Shown: positions 44,518 to 53,572 of the stretch, in pieces
Position numbering within the stretch: position 1 is the first letter of the stretch
Layout: every line of letters begins with the position of its first letter
Source: Streptomyces sp. ISL-1
Lineage (GTDB): Bacteria; Actinomycetota; Actinomycetes; Streptomycetales; Streptomycetaceae
Length of the DNA stretch: 64,000 bases
Direction: 5' to 3'
Assembly (NCBI RefSeq): GCF_018614585.1
Contig: NZ_JAGGOI010000029.1
Location: forward strand, 124,001-188,000
Made by a program: the position numbers and the translations under genes
Notes under the pieces: model-generated
Databases searched by the model: none
What the model was told of the DNA's origin: nothing
The model's input: only the letters and a program-made list of their open reading frames with translations

Positions 44518-45582
44518 GTGCAGACCCAGACCCTGACCGAGACCGATGCTGTCGCGGCCGTCTCCGCGCAGGTTCCCGTTCCCGAAGCGGTCCCGGAGAC
44601 CGTCGTCGAGGATCCGGTGGAAGTTCCCGAGCCTCCGGAACGACGGGTCGGCCGCATCGACAGCAGCGGGCCGTCATCCGACCTGTTCCGTCAGTATCTG
44701 CGGGAGATCGGCAGAATTCCGCTGCTCACGGCCGTCGAGGAGGTCGAACTGGCGCGGCGCGTCGAAGCCGGTCTGTTCGCCGAGGAGCGACTCGGCAAGA
44801 CCCCCGACATCGACGACTCCCAACTCGCCGTCGACCTCGACAAATTGGTGGTCATGGGCCGGATGGCGAAGCGCCGGCTGATCGAGGCGAACCTCCGGCT
44901 CGTCGTCTCCGTCGCCAAGCGCTACGTAGGCCGCGGGCTGACCATGCTCGACCTCGTCCAAGAGGGAAACCTGGGCCTGATCAGGGCGGTCGAGAAGTTC
45001 GACTACGCCCGCGGCTACAAGTTCTCCACGTACGCGACCTGGTGGATCCGCCAGGCCATGTCCCGGGCTCTCGCGGACCAGGCACGCACCATCCGTGTCC
45101 CGGTCCATGTCGTCGAGCTGATCAACCGGGTCATCAGGGTCCAGCGCCGGATGCTCCAGGAGCGCGGCTACGAACCCACCCCCGAAGAGGTCGCCGTCCA
45201 GCTGGACCTGGCGCCCGAGCGGGTCAGCGAGGTACTGCGGCTGGCCCAGGAGCCGGTCTCCCTGCACGCGCCGGTGGGGGAGGAGGACGATGTCGCCCTC
45301 GGGGACCTCATCGAGGACGGCGACGCGGCGTCCCCCGTCGAGTCGGCCGCCTTCCTGCTGCTGCGCGAGCACCTGGAGGCGGTGCTCTCCACCCTCGGCG
45401 AGCGCGAGCGCAAGGTGGTCCAGCTGCGGTACGGGCTGGTCGACGGCAGGCCGCGCACGCTCGAGGAGATAGGCCGGATCTTCGGCGTGACGCGTGAACG
45501 CATCCGCCAGATCGAGTCCAAGACCCTCAACAAGCTGCGCGACCACGCGTTCGCGGACCAGCTGCGGGGCTACCTGGACTGA
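44518..45582 (+). CDS. hrdA: Principal-like sigma-70 factor (HrdA-type)
   Basis: A 354-residue group 1/2 sigma factor. An acidic Pro/Val/Glu-rich N-terminus (1-55) is followed by region 1.2 (SSDLFRQYLREIGRIPLLT), region 2 (RLIEANLRLVVSVAKRYVGRGLTMLDLVQEGNLGLIRAVEKFDY...FSTYATWWIRQAM), region 3 and region 4 HTH (RTLEEIGRIFGVTRERIRQIESKTLNKLR). Start GTG 44518 has GGAGG nine bases ahead. Lacking a long region 1.1, it is not HrdB; location downstream of dnaG matches hrdA in S. coelicolor, as I recall. It ends at a long hairpin. Confidence 0.85.
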   Translation: MQTQTLTETDAVAAVSAQVPVPEAVPETVVEDPVEVPEPPERRVGRIDSSGPSSDLFRQYLREIGRIPLLTAVEEVELARRVEAGLFAEERLGKTPDIDDSQLAVDLDKLVVMGRMAKRRLIEANLRLVVSVAKRYVGRGLTMLDLVQEGNLGLIRAVEKFDYARGYKFSTYATWWIRQAMSRALADQARTIRVPVHVVELINRVIRVQRRMLQERGYEPTPEEVAVQLDLAPERVSEVLRLAQEPVSLHAPVGEEDDVALGDLIEDGDAASPVESAAFLLLREHLEAVLSTLGERERKVVQLRYGLVDGRPRTLEEIGRIFGVTRERIRQIESKTLNKLRDHAFADQLRGYLD

Positions 45583-45613
45583 GGGGCGCGGTCCGCTGCG
45601 CGGGGCTTGTTCT

Positions 45614-45662
45614 CCACCCCGCCCTCCCACGGCCGCCAGGCCGTAGGGGGAGGGCGGGGTGG
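45614..45662. terminator. Long bidirectional terminator
   Basis: CCACCCCGCCCTCCC (45614-45628) and its exact complement (45648-45662) enclose a nested ACGGCC/GGCCGT stem. It separates the converging hrdA-like gene and ABC exporter operon. Confidence 0.85.
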
Positions 45663-45708
45663 GGTGAAGCCCGCCGCAGGCGCCCCCGCCCCCGGCACCC
45701 CCTGCCCC

Positions 45709-47634
45709 CTACTCCACCTCCACCACCGCCTGCGCGAACTGCGCCGCGTACAGCCGCGCATACGCCCCGCCCGCCGCCAACAGTCCCTCATGCGTGCCCT
45801 GTTCGACAATCGCGCCGCTCTCCATCACCAGGATCACATCCGCGTCCCGGATGGTGGAGAGCCGGTGCGCGATGACAAAGCTCGTACGCCCGTGGGCCAG
45901 GCGGGCCATCGCCTTCTGGATGAGCACCTCGGTACGGGTGTCGACCGAGCTCGTCGCCTCGTCGAGCACCAGGATCACCGGGTCGGACAGGAACGCCCGC
46001 GCGATCGTGATCAGCTGCTTCTCGCCCGCGCTCACGCCCGAGCCGTCGTCGTCGATCACCGTGTCGTAGCCGTCGGGGAGCGTACGGATGAAACGGTCGG
46101 CGTGCGCCGCGCGCGCCGCCTCCTCGATCTCCTCGCGGGTTACCTCGCGGGACGCGCCGTACGCGATGTTGTCCGCGATCGTGCCGCCGAACAGCCAGGT
46201 GTCCTGCAGCACCATCCCTATGCCGGAGCGCAGTTCCTCCCGCGACATCTTCGCGATGTCCATGCCGTCCAGGCTGATCCGGCCGCCCGTGACCTCGTAG
46301 AACCGCATCAGCAGATTCACCAGCGTCGTCTTGCCCGCACCCGTCGGGCCGACGATCGCGACCGTATGACCCGGCTCCACGCTCAGCGACAGATCCTCGA
46401 TGAGCGGCTTGTCCGGGTCGTACCGGAAGGCGACCTTCTCCAGCGAGACCTGCCCCAGCGGCTGCCCGGACCGGCCCTCGGCCGACGGAGCGTCCGCCTC
46501 CTGCTCGTCCGCGTCCAGCAGCTCGAAGATCCGCTCGGCCGACGCGACGCCCGACTGCACCAGGTTCGCCATCGAGGCGACCTGCGTCAGCGGCATCGAG
46601 AACTGCCGGGAGTACTGGATGAACGCCTGCACATCGCCGATGGACAGCGCTCCGGACGCGACCCGCAGTCCGCCGACGACCGCCACCAGCACATAGTTGA
46701 GGTTCGAGACGAAGAGCATCAGCGGCTGCATCACCCCGCTGTTGAACTGGGCCCTGAAACCCGCCTCGTACAGCTCCTCGTTCTGATCGGCGAAGCCCTG
46801 CGCCGACTCGCTCTGGCGCCCGAAGACCTTCACCAGCGCATGGCCGGTGTACATCTCCTCGATATGGGCGTTGAGTTTGCCGGTGGTCTTCCACTGCTGC
46901 ACGAAGTGCGGCTGCGAACGCTTGCCGACCTTCGTGGCCACGAAGACCGACACCGGCACCGTCACCAGCGCGACCAGCGCGAGCAGCGGCGAGATCCAGA
47001 ACATCATCGCCAGCACGCCCACGATTGTCAGCAGCGAGTTGATCAGCTGCCCCATGGTCTGCTGCAGCGTCTGCGAAATGTTGTCGATGTCGTTCGTCGC
47101 CCGGCTGAGCACCTCGCCGCGCTTGGCCCGGTCGAAGTACGACAGGGGCAGCCGCGACAGCTTCGCCTGCACGTCCTCCCGCATCCGGTACACGGTCCGG
47201 TTGATCACCCGGATCGACAGCCGCGTCGCCACCAGCATCAGCAGCCCCGCTGCCAGATACACCACCAGTGCCACCAGCAGCACATGGCCCACGGCGGTGA
47301 AGTCGATGCCGTCGCCGGGCGTGAAGTCCACACCGGACAGCATGTCGGCGAGCGCGCCCCGGTCCTTGTCCCGCAGGTCGGCGATCGCCTGTTCTTTGCT
47401 GGTCTGCGCCGGCATTTCCCGGCCGACGACCCCCGCAAAGACCAGGTCGGTCGCCTGCCCGAGTATCTTCGGCCCGACCACCGCGAACGCGACGCTCAGC
47501 ACAGCCGCCGCGAGCATCACCCACAGCGTCGCCCGCTCCGGCGCGAGCTGCCGCAGCAGCCGCTTGCCCGAACCCATGAAGTCCATGGACCGTTCGACCG
47601 GCCCCATCATCATCCGTCCGCCCGGCCCGCTCAT
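45709..47634 (-). CDS. ABC exporter half-transporter with catalytic site
   Basis: A 641-residue fused membrane-ATPase protein. Six helices (about 40-330) and an NBD with Walker A GPTGAGKTTLV, signature VSAGEKQ in place of LSGGQ, and Walker B ILVLDEATSSVD with the catalytic Glu. It pairs with the upstream partner; start ATG overlaps the partner's stop by four bases. The heterodimer likely exports a drug, lipid or peptide. Confidence 0.92.
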   Translation of the reverse strand: MSGPGGRMMMGPVERSMDFMGSGKRLLRQLAPERATLWVMLAAAVLSVAFAVVGPKILGQATDLVFAGVVGREMPAQTSKEQAIADLRDKDRGALADMLSGVDFTPGDGIDFTAVGHVLLVALVVYLAAGLLMLVATRLSIRVINRTVYRMREDVQAKLSRLPLSYFDRAKRGEVLSRATNDIDNISQTLQQTMGQLINSLLTIVGVLAMMFWISPLLALVALVTVPVSVFVATKVGKRSQPHFVQQWKTTGKLNAHIEEMYTGHALVKVFGRQSESAQGFADQNEELYEAGFRAQFNSGVMQPLMLFVSNLNYVLVAVVGGLRVASGALSIGDVQAFIQYSRQFSMPLTQVASMANLVQSGVASAERIFELLDADEQEADAPSAEGRSGQPLGQVSLEKVAFRYDPDKPLIEDLSLSVEPGHTVAIVGPTGAGKTTLVNLLMRFYEVTGGRISLDGMDIAKMSREELRSGIGMVLQDTWLFGGTIADNIAYGASREVTREEIEEAARAAHADRFIRTLPDGYDTVIDDDGSGVSAGEKQLITIARAFLSDPVILVLDEATSSVDTRTEVLIQKAMARLAHGRTSFVIAHRLSTIRDADVILVMESGAIVEQGTHEGLLAAGGAYARLYAAQFAQAVVEVE

Positions 47635-49364
47635 GCGGCCTCCGCCTCCGTCAGCTGCGAGAGCACGATCTCTCGGTAGGTCTCATTGCTCTCCATCAAC
47701 TCGTGGTGGCTGCCGGTCCCCACGACCTGCCCCTCGTCCAGGACCACGATGCGGTCTGCGTCGCGGATGGTGGACACCCGCTGGGCGACTATCACCACAG
47801 TCGCCTCGGCGGTCTCGCGCGTCAGCGCCCCGCGCAGCGCCGCGTCCGTCGCGTAGTCCAGCGCCGAGAAGGAGTCGTCGAAGAGGTAGATCTCCGGCCG
47901 CTGCACCAGGGTCCTGGCGATCGCGAGGCGCTGGCGCTGCCCGCCGGAGACATTGGCGCCGCCCTGCGCGATGGGCGCGTTGAGCCCGCCCTCAAGATCC
48001 CGTACGAAGCCGGCGGCCTGCGCGACTTCCAGCGCCTGCCACAGCTCGTCGTCGCTCGCGCCGGGCTTTCCGTAACGAAGATTCGTGGCCACCGTCCCGG
48101 AGAAGAGGTACGGCTTCTGCGGCACGAGCCCCACCGTCCTCGCCGTCAGCGCCGGATCGAGCTCACGCACATCCACCCCGTCGACGAGTACTTCGCCGCC
48201 CGTCACATCGAACAGCCGTGGTACGAGCCCGAGTAGCGTCGACTTCCCGCTGCCCGTCGAGCCGATGATCGCGGTCGTCTCACCGGGCCGCGCCACCAGA
48301 TCGACGCCGCGCAGCACCGGCTCCTCGGCCCCCGGGTAGCGGAACTCCACTTCCCGCAGCTCCAGATGGCCGTGGCGGCGCAGCTGCAATACGGGCTCGG
48401 AGGGCGGCACCACGCTCGAATCCGTCGCCAGCACCTCCTCGATCCGCTCGGCGCAGACCTCGGCGCGCGGCACCATCATGAACATGAAGGTGGCCATCAT
48501 CACGGCCATCACGATCTGCATCAGATACGCGAGGAACGCGGTCAGCGCGCCGATCTGGATCGCGCCGCTGTCGACCCGTTGGGCGCCGAACCAGATGACG
48601 GCGATGGACGACACATTCACCACCGTCATCACGGTCGGGAACATCAGGGCCATCAGCCGGCCGGTGGACAGGGACACATCGGTCAGTTCGGTGTTGGCCC
48701 CGCGGAACCGCTCCTTCTCGTACTCGTCGCGTACGAAGGCGCGGATGACGCGGTTGCCGGTGATCTGCTCCCGCAGCACCCGGTTCACCGTGTCCAGACG
48801 CTCCTGCATGGTCCGGAAAAGCGGCCGCATCTTCTTGACTATCAGCGACACCGCGATGCCGAGCACAGGCACCACCGCGAGCAGCACGGCCGACAGCGGC
48901 ACATCCTGGCCGAGGGCCATGATGATGCCGCCGACGCACATGATCGGCGCCGACACCATCAGCGTGAACGCCATCAGGGCCAGCATCTGCACCTGTTGGA
49001 CGTCATTGGTCGTACGGGTGATCAGCGACGGCGCCCCGAAGTGGCCGACCTCGCGCGCGGAGAAGCTCTGCACCCGGTCGAAGACGGCGGCCCGGACATC
49101 GCGTCCGAGCGCGGAGGCGGTCCGCGCGCCGTAGAAGACGGCGCCGATGTTGCAGACAACCTGGACGACGCTGACGGCGATCATGACCGCGCCGAGCCGG
49201 AGGATGTAACCCGTGTCCCCCGTCACGACACCGTTGTCAATGATGTCCGCGTTGAGGGTGGGCAGATAGAGAGTGGCGCTGGTCTGCAGCAGTTGGAGCG
49301 CCACCAGCAGGATGATGGGTTTCTGGTACGGACTCAGATACGTCCGTAGAAGTCGTATCAGCAC
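47631..49364 (-). CDS. ABC exporter half-transporter with degenerate site
   Basis: A 577-residue partner of the same layout. NBD has Walker A GSTGSGKSTLL, canonical signature NVSGGQRQR, but Walker B reads IYLFDDSFSALD, with Asp instead of the catalytic Glu. This is the asymmetric pattern of TM287/288- and LmrCD-type heterodimers. First gene of the two-gene operon, GTG or ATG near 49364. Confidence 0.92.
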   Translation of the reverse strand: MLIRLLRTYLSPYQKPIILLVALQLLQTSATLYLPTLNADIIDNGVVTGDTGYILRLGAVMIAVSVVQVVCNIGAVFYGARTASALGRDVRAAVFDRVQSFSAREVGHFGAPSLITRTTNDVQQVQMLALMAFTLMVSAPIMCVGGIIMALGQDVPLSAVLLAVVPVLGIAVSLIVKKMRPLFRTMQERLDTVNRVLREQITGNRVIRAFVRDEYEKERFRGANTELTDVSLSTGRLMALMFPTVMTVVNVSSIAVIWFGAQRVDSGAIQIGALTAFLAYLMQIVMAVMMATFMFMMVPRAEVCAERIEEVLATDSSVVPPSEPVLQLRRHGHLELREVEFRYPGAEEPVLRGVDLVARPGETTAIIGSTGSGKSTLLGLVPRLFDVTGGEVLVDGVDVRELDPALTARTVGLVPQKPYLFSGTVATNLRYGKPGASDDELWQALEVAQAAGFVRDLEGGLNAPIAQGGANVSGGQRQRLAIARTLVQRPEIYLFDDSFSALDYATDAALRGALTRETAEATVVIVAQRVSTIRDADRIVVLDEGQVVGTGSHHELMESNETYREIVLSQLTEAEAA

Positions 49365-49455
49365 ACGCGGTCTCTCGGAGTCGGCAAGATCAAGGGGTCA
49401 CCCCATCTTGCGACACTCCGCCCCGGGAACCTCAAGGGATTAATTCAAGGCAGGG

Positions 49456-50901
49456 TCAAGATGTCGGGTTGAACGCCCCGGGGTGGATCTGGTCCCGCGT
49501 CGCGCCGTACTGCTGGCGGACCGCCTGACCCACCGCCAGTTCCTCACCGGGCTCGAAGACCTGAGCCGCGGCGCCCTGCCAGGCCGGCGGAGCGGCCGGC
49601 GACAGCGTGCCCTGTGAGACCCCGAGCGCCCACGCGGCCTGCCGGGCCGCGCCCAGCGCCGCGTAGTCAGCGGGCTGCGGCACCACGACCTGCGCCCCGA
49701 AGATGGCGGGCGCCGCCGTCTGTACGGCGGGCAGTTCGGCGGCGCCACCCAGCAGGAACACTCGGCGCACCTCCACCCCGCGCCCGCGCAGCACGTCCAT
49801 GGCGTCCGCGAGCGAGCAGAGCATGCCCTCGAAGGCGGCCCGCGCCAGATGCTCGGGCTTCATCGACTCGCGGCGCAGACCGCTCAACGTCCCGGCGGTG
49901 TGCGGCAGTTGCGGAGTGCGCTCGCCTTCCAGGTATGGAAGCATCACAAGCCCGGACGAACCGGGCGTCGACTTCATGGCCAGCGCGGAGAGCTCGTCGA
50001 GATCCTCCATGCCCAGAAGTTCGGCCGTGCCGCGCAGCGCCCGTACGGCATTGAGCGTGTGCACCACCGGCAGATGCATCCCGGTCGCGTCGGCGAACGA
50101 CGTAATCATCCCGCTCGGATCGGCCAGTGCCTCGTGGTGGACGGCCATCACGGAGCCGGAGGCCCCCAGCGACACCACCGCGTCGCCGACCCCGACGCCC
50201 AGCCCGAAGGCCGCCGCCATGGTCTCGCCGGTCCCGGCGGAGATCAGCAGCCCCTCGGGCGTCGTACCCGCGGCATCGGCCGGACCGAGCACCTCGGGCA
50301 GCGCGCAGTGGTGACCGAGCGCGAGCTCCACCAGGTCGGGCCGGTACGAGCCCGTGCCCGCCGACCAGAAACCGGTGCCGGAAGCGCCGCCGCGGTCCGT
50401 GGTCCTGTGGGCCGGGCGCCCGAGCAGCTGCCACACCAGCCAGTCGTGCGGCTGCATGACGGACGCGACGCGCTGCGCCGACTCGGGCTCGGAGCGCGCC
50501 ATCCAGCGCAGCTTTGCCACCGGCTGCGCGGCCTGCGGCACCGAGCCGACGGCCTCGGCCCAGGCCTGCCGCCCGCCCAGCGCGTCGATCAGATCAGCCG
50601 CCGCGGCCTGCGCCCGCTTGTCGTTGCCGAGCAGCGCGGGCCGTACGAGATTGCCCTGCGCGTCCAGTGTCAGCAGGCCGTGCTGCTGCGCGGAGACGCC
50701 GATGGCCTGCACGCCTTCGAGCAGCCCACCGGCCGCGGCCTCGCCGAGCGAGAGCAGCCATACCTGCGGGTCGATCTCCGTGGCCCTCGCCTCGACGGGG
50801 TGCGGCGCATACCCCTGGCGCAGCACGGCACCCGTGTCCGTGTCACAGACAACGATGCGCGTGAATGCAGACGAACTGTCCAAGCCGGCGACTATCCCCA
50901 T
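49456..50901 (-). CDS. xylB: Xylulokinase (FGGY family)
   Basis: A 481-residue sugar kinase phosphorylating D-xylulose for entry to the pentose phosphate pathway. N-terminal phosphate loop GIVAGLDSSSAFTRIVV (Asp8), sugar-site GVSAQQHGLLTLD, and C-terminal FGGY domain with ASGSVMAVHHEA, LPYLEGERTP and FLLGGAAELPAVQ. D-xylulose specificity is inferred from the SAQQHG motif. No isomerase gene is adjacent. Confidence 0.88.
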   Translation of the reverse strand: MGIVAGLDSSSAFTRIVVCDTDTGAVLRQGYAPHPVEARATEIDPQVWLLSLGEAAAGGLLEGVQAIGVSAQQHGLLTLDAQGNLVRPALLGNDKRAQAAAADLIDALGGRQAWAEAVGSVPQAAQPVAKLRWMARSEPESAQRVASVMQPHDWLVWQLLGRPAHRTTDRGGASGTGFWSAGTGSYRPDLVELALGHHCALPEVLGPADAAGTTPEGLLISAGTGETMAAAFGLGVGVGDAVVSLGASGSVMAVHHEALADPSGMITSFADATGMHLPVVHTLNAVRALRGTAELLGMEDLDELSALAMKSTPGSSGLVMLPYLEGERTPQLPHTAGTLSGLRRESMKPEHLARAAFEGMLCSLADAMDVLRGRGVEVRRVFLLGGAAELPAVQTAAPAIFGAQVVVPQPADYAALGAARQAAWALGVSQGTLSPAAPPAWQGAAAQVFEPGEELAVGQAVRQQYGATRDQIHPGAFNPTS

Positions 50902-50968
50902 GACTGAAGATTCTGCCGCACGCGCGGAGGTACGGCGTCACCTGCCGCCGGATACGCCCAGCTGGCGG

Positions 50969-51268
50969 TCATGTATTGGTGGTCCCCCAGTCGTCCTCCC
51001 CGCTCCCGCTCCGCTCCCGAAGCGACCGCACCCGCTCGGCCACCGAGTCGGGCATCCGCTCCGAGACCTTGTCGCTCACCGCGTGGAAGGCCTTGCCGGC
51101 GACCTCGCGGCCGTTGTGTGCCGCGGACTCCGCGGCATTGCGCACGGCGGGGTTCTGGGAGAACTCGCGCACGGACTTCTTGAGCTGCTCGTAGCGCTCG
51201 CGCCCGGCCCGCGTGCCGAATACGTAGCCGAGGGCCAGTCCGGCGAGGAACGTGAGCTTGTACCGCAT
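50969..51268 (-). CDS. YtxH-like small membrane-associated protein
   Basis: A 99-residue protein with an N-terminal helix MRYKLTFLAGLALGYVFGTRAGRERYEQL, then an amphipathic helical, charged tail ending in GSGEDDWGTTNT. Resembles YtxH/general-stress-like proteins, role unknown. ATG 51268 has GAAGGG eight bases upstream; GTG 51277 would add three residues. Confidence 0.8.
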   Translation of the reverse strand: MRYKLTFLAGLALGYVFGTRAGRERYEQLKKSVREFSQNPAVRNAAESAAHNGREVAGKAFHAVSDKVSERMPDSVAERVRSLRERSGSGEDDWGTTNT

Positions 51269-51439
51269 GGCTGCCACCCTTCCCTTGCTTCGGTGCTCAG
51301 CACCTACCCGGCCAGGCCCTGTTCACCCAGGCCTTACCGATTGGCGGAGCACCCCCCTGCTTGCGCTAATGTATGTGTCGCAGCGGGCACACGCCCCCCG
51401 GGACGCCCGGGGTGGGTACGTTCGGTGCACACGCAGCAA

Positions 51440-51512
51440 TCCCCTGTAGCTCAATTGGCAGAGCAGCCGGCTGTTAACCGGCAGGTTACTGGTTCGAGTC
51501 CAGTCGGGGGAG
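51440..51512 (+). tRNA. tRNA-Asn (GUU), copy 1
   Basis: A 73-base cloverleaf: acceptor TCCCCTG/CGGGGGA, anticodon stem GCCGG/CCGGC with loop CTGTTAA (anticodon GTT), T-arm loop TTCGAGT, discriminator G. CCA is not encoded. Confidence 0.96.
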
Positions 51513-51517
51513 CGCGA

Positions 51518-51590
51518 TCCCCTGTAGCTCAATTGGCAGAGCATTCGGCTGTTAACCGGAGGGTTGCTGGTTCGAGTCCAGCCGGGGGAG
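51518..51590 (+). tRNA. tRNA-Asn (GUU), copy 2
   Basis: A 73-base cloverleaf five bases after copy 1. Acceptor and loops match; anticodon stem is TTCGG/CCGGA with one G-U pair, and the T-stem differs by compensating changes. A tandem duplication that has since drifted. Confidence 0.96.
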
Positions 51591-51604
51591 CAGATGCCGG
51601 AAGA

Positions 51605-51627
51605 GGGCCCCGCAGGGGGTCCTTTTT
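51605..51627 (+). terminator. Rho-independent terminator of tRNA-Asn pair
   Basis: GGGCCCC (51605-51611) pairs with GGGGTCC (51616-51622), 4-base loop, followed by TTTTT. One of few T-run terminators in the window. Confidence 0.85.
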
Positions 51628-51801
51628 CGTGTCCTGGCCGACTTCGTGGCGGCTCGGCGAGACTTCTGGACGGCTCCTGGAACCGGGCAGGGGGCAGCGC
51701 AGTCCTCATGGTTGTGCGTTGCCGACCATCCGAGGCAGGAGATCGTATGAGCGGCTATGCTGCGGCAGACGGCGCGCACATTTGTGCGCGACGCGCCGTT
51801 A

Positions 51802-51875
51802 GGGGCGGTAGCTCAGCCGGTTAGAGCAGCGGACTCATAATCCGTCGGCCGTGGGTTCGAGTCCCACCCGCCCCA
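51802..51875 (+). tRNA. tRNA with CAU anticodon (Met elongator or Ile2)
   Basis: A 74-base cloverleaf: acceptor GGGGCGG/CCGCCCC, D-arm GCTCAGCCGGTTAGAGC, anticodon loop CTCATAA, T-loop TTCGAGT, discriminator A. The CAU anticodon serves methionine, or isoleucine if C34 is lysidinylated; I cannot separate these by eye. Its 3' half begins the long direct repeat. Confidence 0.93.
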
Positions 51876-52061
51876 CCGCGCGCTACGCGTGCAGAAACGA
51901 TCCGAGCAGCGGAGACGCCTCGGCAGGGCCGCCACGGAAGCCGTGGCGGCCCTCACTGTAACCCCGCACCAAGATCAAGAGGCCTTGCGGCGACCCGCGA
52001 GTGTCCGAGATTTCATCCATCTGGTCCGGGTGGCTGTCGATCTTGTTCGCGCGGGACGCCG
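51834..52061 (+). repeat. Left copy of 228-bp direct repeat (att-like)
   Basis: Begins at the tRNA anticodon loop, includes the tRNA 3' half, the 13-bp-stem terminator, and the following 110 bases. It matches 57084-57312 with about four substitutions and one indel. Direct repetition of a tRNA 3' end is the mark of tyrosine-recombinase integration, though here identity extends well past the tRNA. Confidence 0.9.
51925..51953 (+). terminator. Terminator downstream of CAU tRNA
   Basis: AGGGCCGCCACGG and its exact complement around loop AAG, 49 bases after the tRNA. A second copy lies at 57176-57204 in the right repeat. Confidence 0.85.
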
Positions 52062-52078
52062 ACACGTCGAATGTTGGA

Positions 52079-52101
52079 GATGTAGCTTGAGTATGTACAT
52101 C
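52079..52101. promoter_or_regulatory. VapBC operator candidate
   Basis: GATGTA (52079-52084) and TACATC (52096-52101) are mirrored 11 bases apart, 25 bases before the antitoxin start, where antitoxin-toxin complexes usually bind. Confidence 0.5.
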
Positions 52102-52126
52102 GTGGACTCAGGGGTGAGGTGGTCGC

Positions 52127-52360
52127 ATGTCCGTTACCCAGATCGACCTCGACGACGAGGCGCTGGCCGAGGCGATGCGCCTGATGGGCACGTCCACCAA
52201 GAAGGAGACCGTCAACGCGGCTCTGCGGGACTATGTCGCGCGAATCAAGCGGCTTGAGGCGGCCGAGAAGCTGGCGGGGCGGGGCGAGGGGGGCGAGTTC
52301 GAGGCAGCTGCCGCCGCCCATGAAGCCGCCAAGCGGGCACGCCGGGCGGCCTTCGAGTGA
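52127..52360 (+). CDS. vapB: Type II antitoxin, VapB-like (ribbon-helix-helix)
   Basis: A 77-residue protein. The N-terminal ribbon-helix-helix DNA-binding part (SVTQIDLDDEALAEAMRLMGTSTKKETVNAALRDYV) is followed by an Ala/Glu/Arg-rich tail that would wrap the toxin. It overlaps the toxin start (GTGA). It lies immediately inside the left direct repeat, where stabilising modules are common on elements. Confidence 0.9.
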   Translation: MSVTQIDLDDEALAEAMRLMGTSTKKETVNAALRDYVARIKRLEAAEKLAGRGEGGEFEAAAAAHEAAKRARRAAFE

Positions 52361-52764
52361 TCACGTATCTCCTCGATACTTCCGCTCTGTGGCACCTCTT
52401 CCGTACGCCGGGGGCGCTGCGCCCGTGGGAGGGGCACATCGCCGCCGGCGTGTTCTCGATCTGCGAGCCCACACGCACCGAGTTCCTGTACTCGGCCACC
52501 AGCCCGGCTCATCGCGACGACCTCGGCGAAGAGCTCGACGCGCTGTGCCGGCCGGCGCCGGTGCCGAAGAACGCGTGGCGCTGGGTGGACACCGCCCAGT
52601 ACAAGCTCACCCAGCGCGGACAACACCGTGCGGCAGGAGCCATCGATCTCCTGGTGTGCGCGACTGCGGTTCACCACCGCCACACGGTGCTCCACGCGGA
52701 CAACGACTTCGCCGCTGTGGCGGCGGTGCTCAAGGAAGTGCAGCAGCGCGACGTCCGCGCCTGA
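52357..52764 (+). CDS. vapC: Type II toxin, VapC-like PIN-domain ribonuclease
   Basis: A 135-residue PIN domain. The acidic site is complete: Asp7 (LLDTSAL), Glu42 (RTEFLY), Asp97 (GAIDLLVCATA) and Asp115/Asp117 (HADNDF). VapC toxins cut tRNA or rRNA; the target here is unknown. GTG start overlaps the antitoxin stop. Its last six codons reappear as a scar at 57318-57335. Confidence 0.9.
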   Translation: MITYLLDTSALWHLFRTPGALRPWEGHIAAGVFSICEPTRTEFLYSATSPAHRDDLGEELDALCRPAPVPKNAWRWVDTAQYKLTQRGQHRAAGAIDLLVCATAVHHRHTVLHADNDFAAVAAVLKEVQQRDVRA

Positions 52765-52996
52765 CCAAGACGCGTTTCAGCCGACGGGTGCCGCGCCCCC
52801 GATTCCTCCGGTTCACCGGGCCGTGCAAACCAGGCCCTGGTGGCTCTCGGCGACAGGGACGCCGTCCCCGGCAGCCGCCCGGTGCGCAGAGCTGGATCAC
52901 AGCCCCTTCGGCGGCGGTGGCCACACCCAGGAGCCCGGACGGACTGCTGCCTCCGCACGCACCGCTTCGGTCACCGGCGGTATCACCGTCTTCGGG

Positions 52997-53398
52997 TTAC
53001 TCATTACCACGCTTTCTGCGTTGCTTGTTCAGGTCGCTTTGCTCAGCCACGTAGGCGAGTCGTGCGTAGTCCGCAGTTGGCACACCGTCAAAGATGTCCA
53101 CGGTTGCCGGCCGACCGGACTGCGACCATCGATAGGCCCGCCTACCGCCTCCCATGTCCATGGCCATTCTGCTGGGATAGACGTCCCGGCAGGCGCCCTC
53201 CACCGCCGGTTTCAGCCCATCGCGTTCCAGGTCGGTTCGCACTTGCACCAAGGCATCGAAGAGGTTCCACGCTGTATGTTCTGGCGTGCTTGTCCTGTAG
53301 GTGATGCGGACCGTGTACTCAGTTCCCGAGTACACGCCGACGAGTCTCCCTACCAGGACCTCCTCATCGGAGACTAGCGTGATCTCTTTGTCGTACAT
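52997..53398 (-). CDS. Conserved hypothetical protein fused in frame after the MerB tail
   Basis: About 133 residues from MYDKEITLVSDEEVLVGRLV, a soluble mixed alpha/beta protein with LFDALVQVRTDLERDG and a C-terminal part VAEQSDLNKQRRKRGNE. The frame is open upstream to 53542 and, across one TAG, is continuous with merB. No clear ribosome site precedes the ATG at 53398, so it may originally have been the end of a longer gene. Function not recognised. Confidence 0.55.
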   Translation of the reverse strand: MYDKEITLVSDEEVLVGRLVGVYSGTEYTVRITYRTSTPEHTAWNLFDALVQVRTDLERDGLKPAVEGACRDVYPSRMAMDMGGGRRAYRWSQSGRPATVDIFDGVPTADYARLAYVAEQSDLNKQRRKRGNE

Positions 53399-53572
53399 GA
53401 TTTCTGGGTCATGGGACACGTTCGGCCTCGGGGCGATAGTTCGGATTCGGAATGAGGTCACCAACCTCACCCGTTCGGAGTCTGTCAGCAGGGAGCCGAA
53501 GATGGCCTGCCCCAGGGCTTCGGCGCCGGCTTGGCCGATCACGCTGCCGGTGAAGTCGGGGTGCTGCGTGGA

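Noticed and set aside
45607..47679. 690-residue plus-strand open frame
   Set aside because: Antisense to the ABC exporter and starts inside a terminator hairpin.
51769..51797. Terminator just before the CAU tRNA
   Set aside because: CGCGCACA/TGTGCGCG with a 2-base loop is a good hairpin but sits where the tRNA promoter or leader must be, so its role is unclear.
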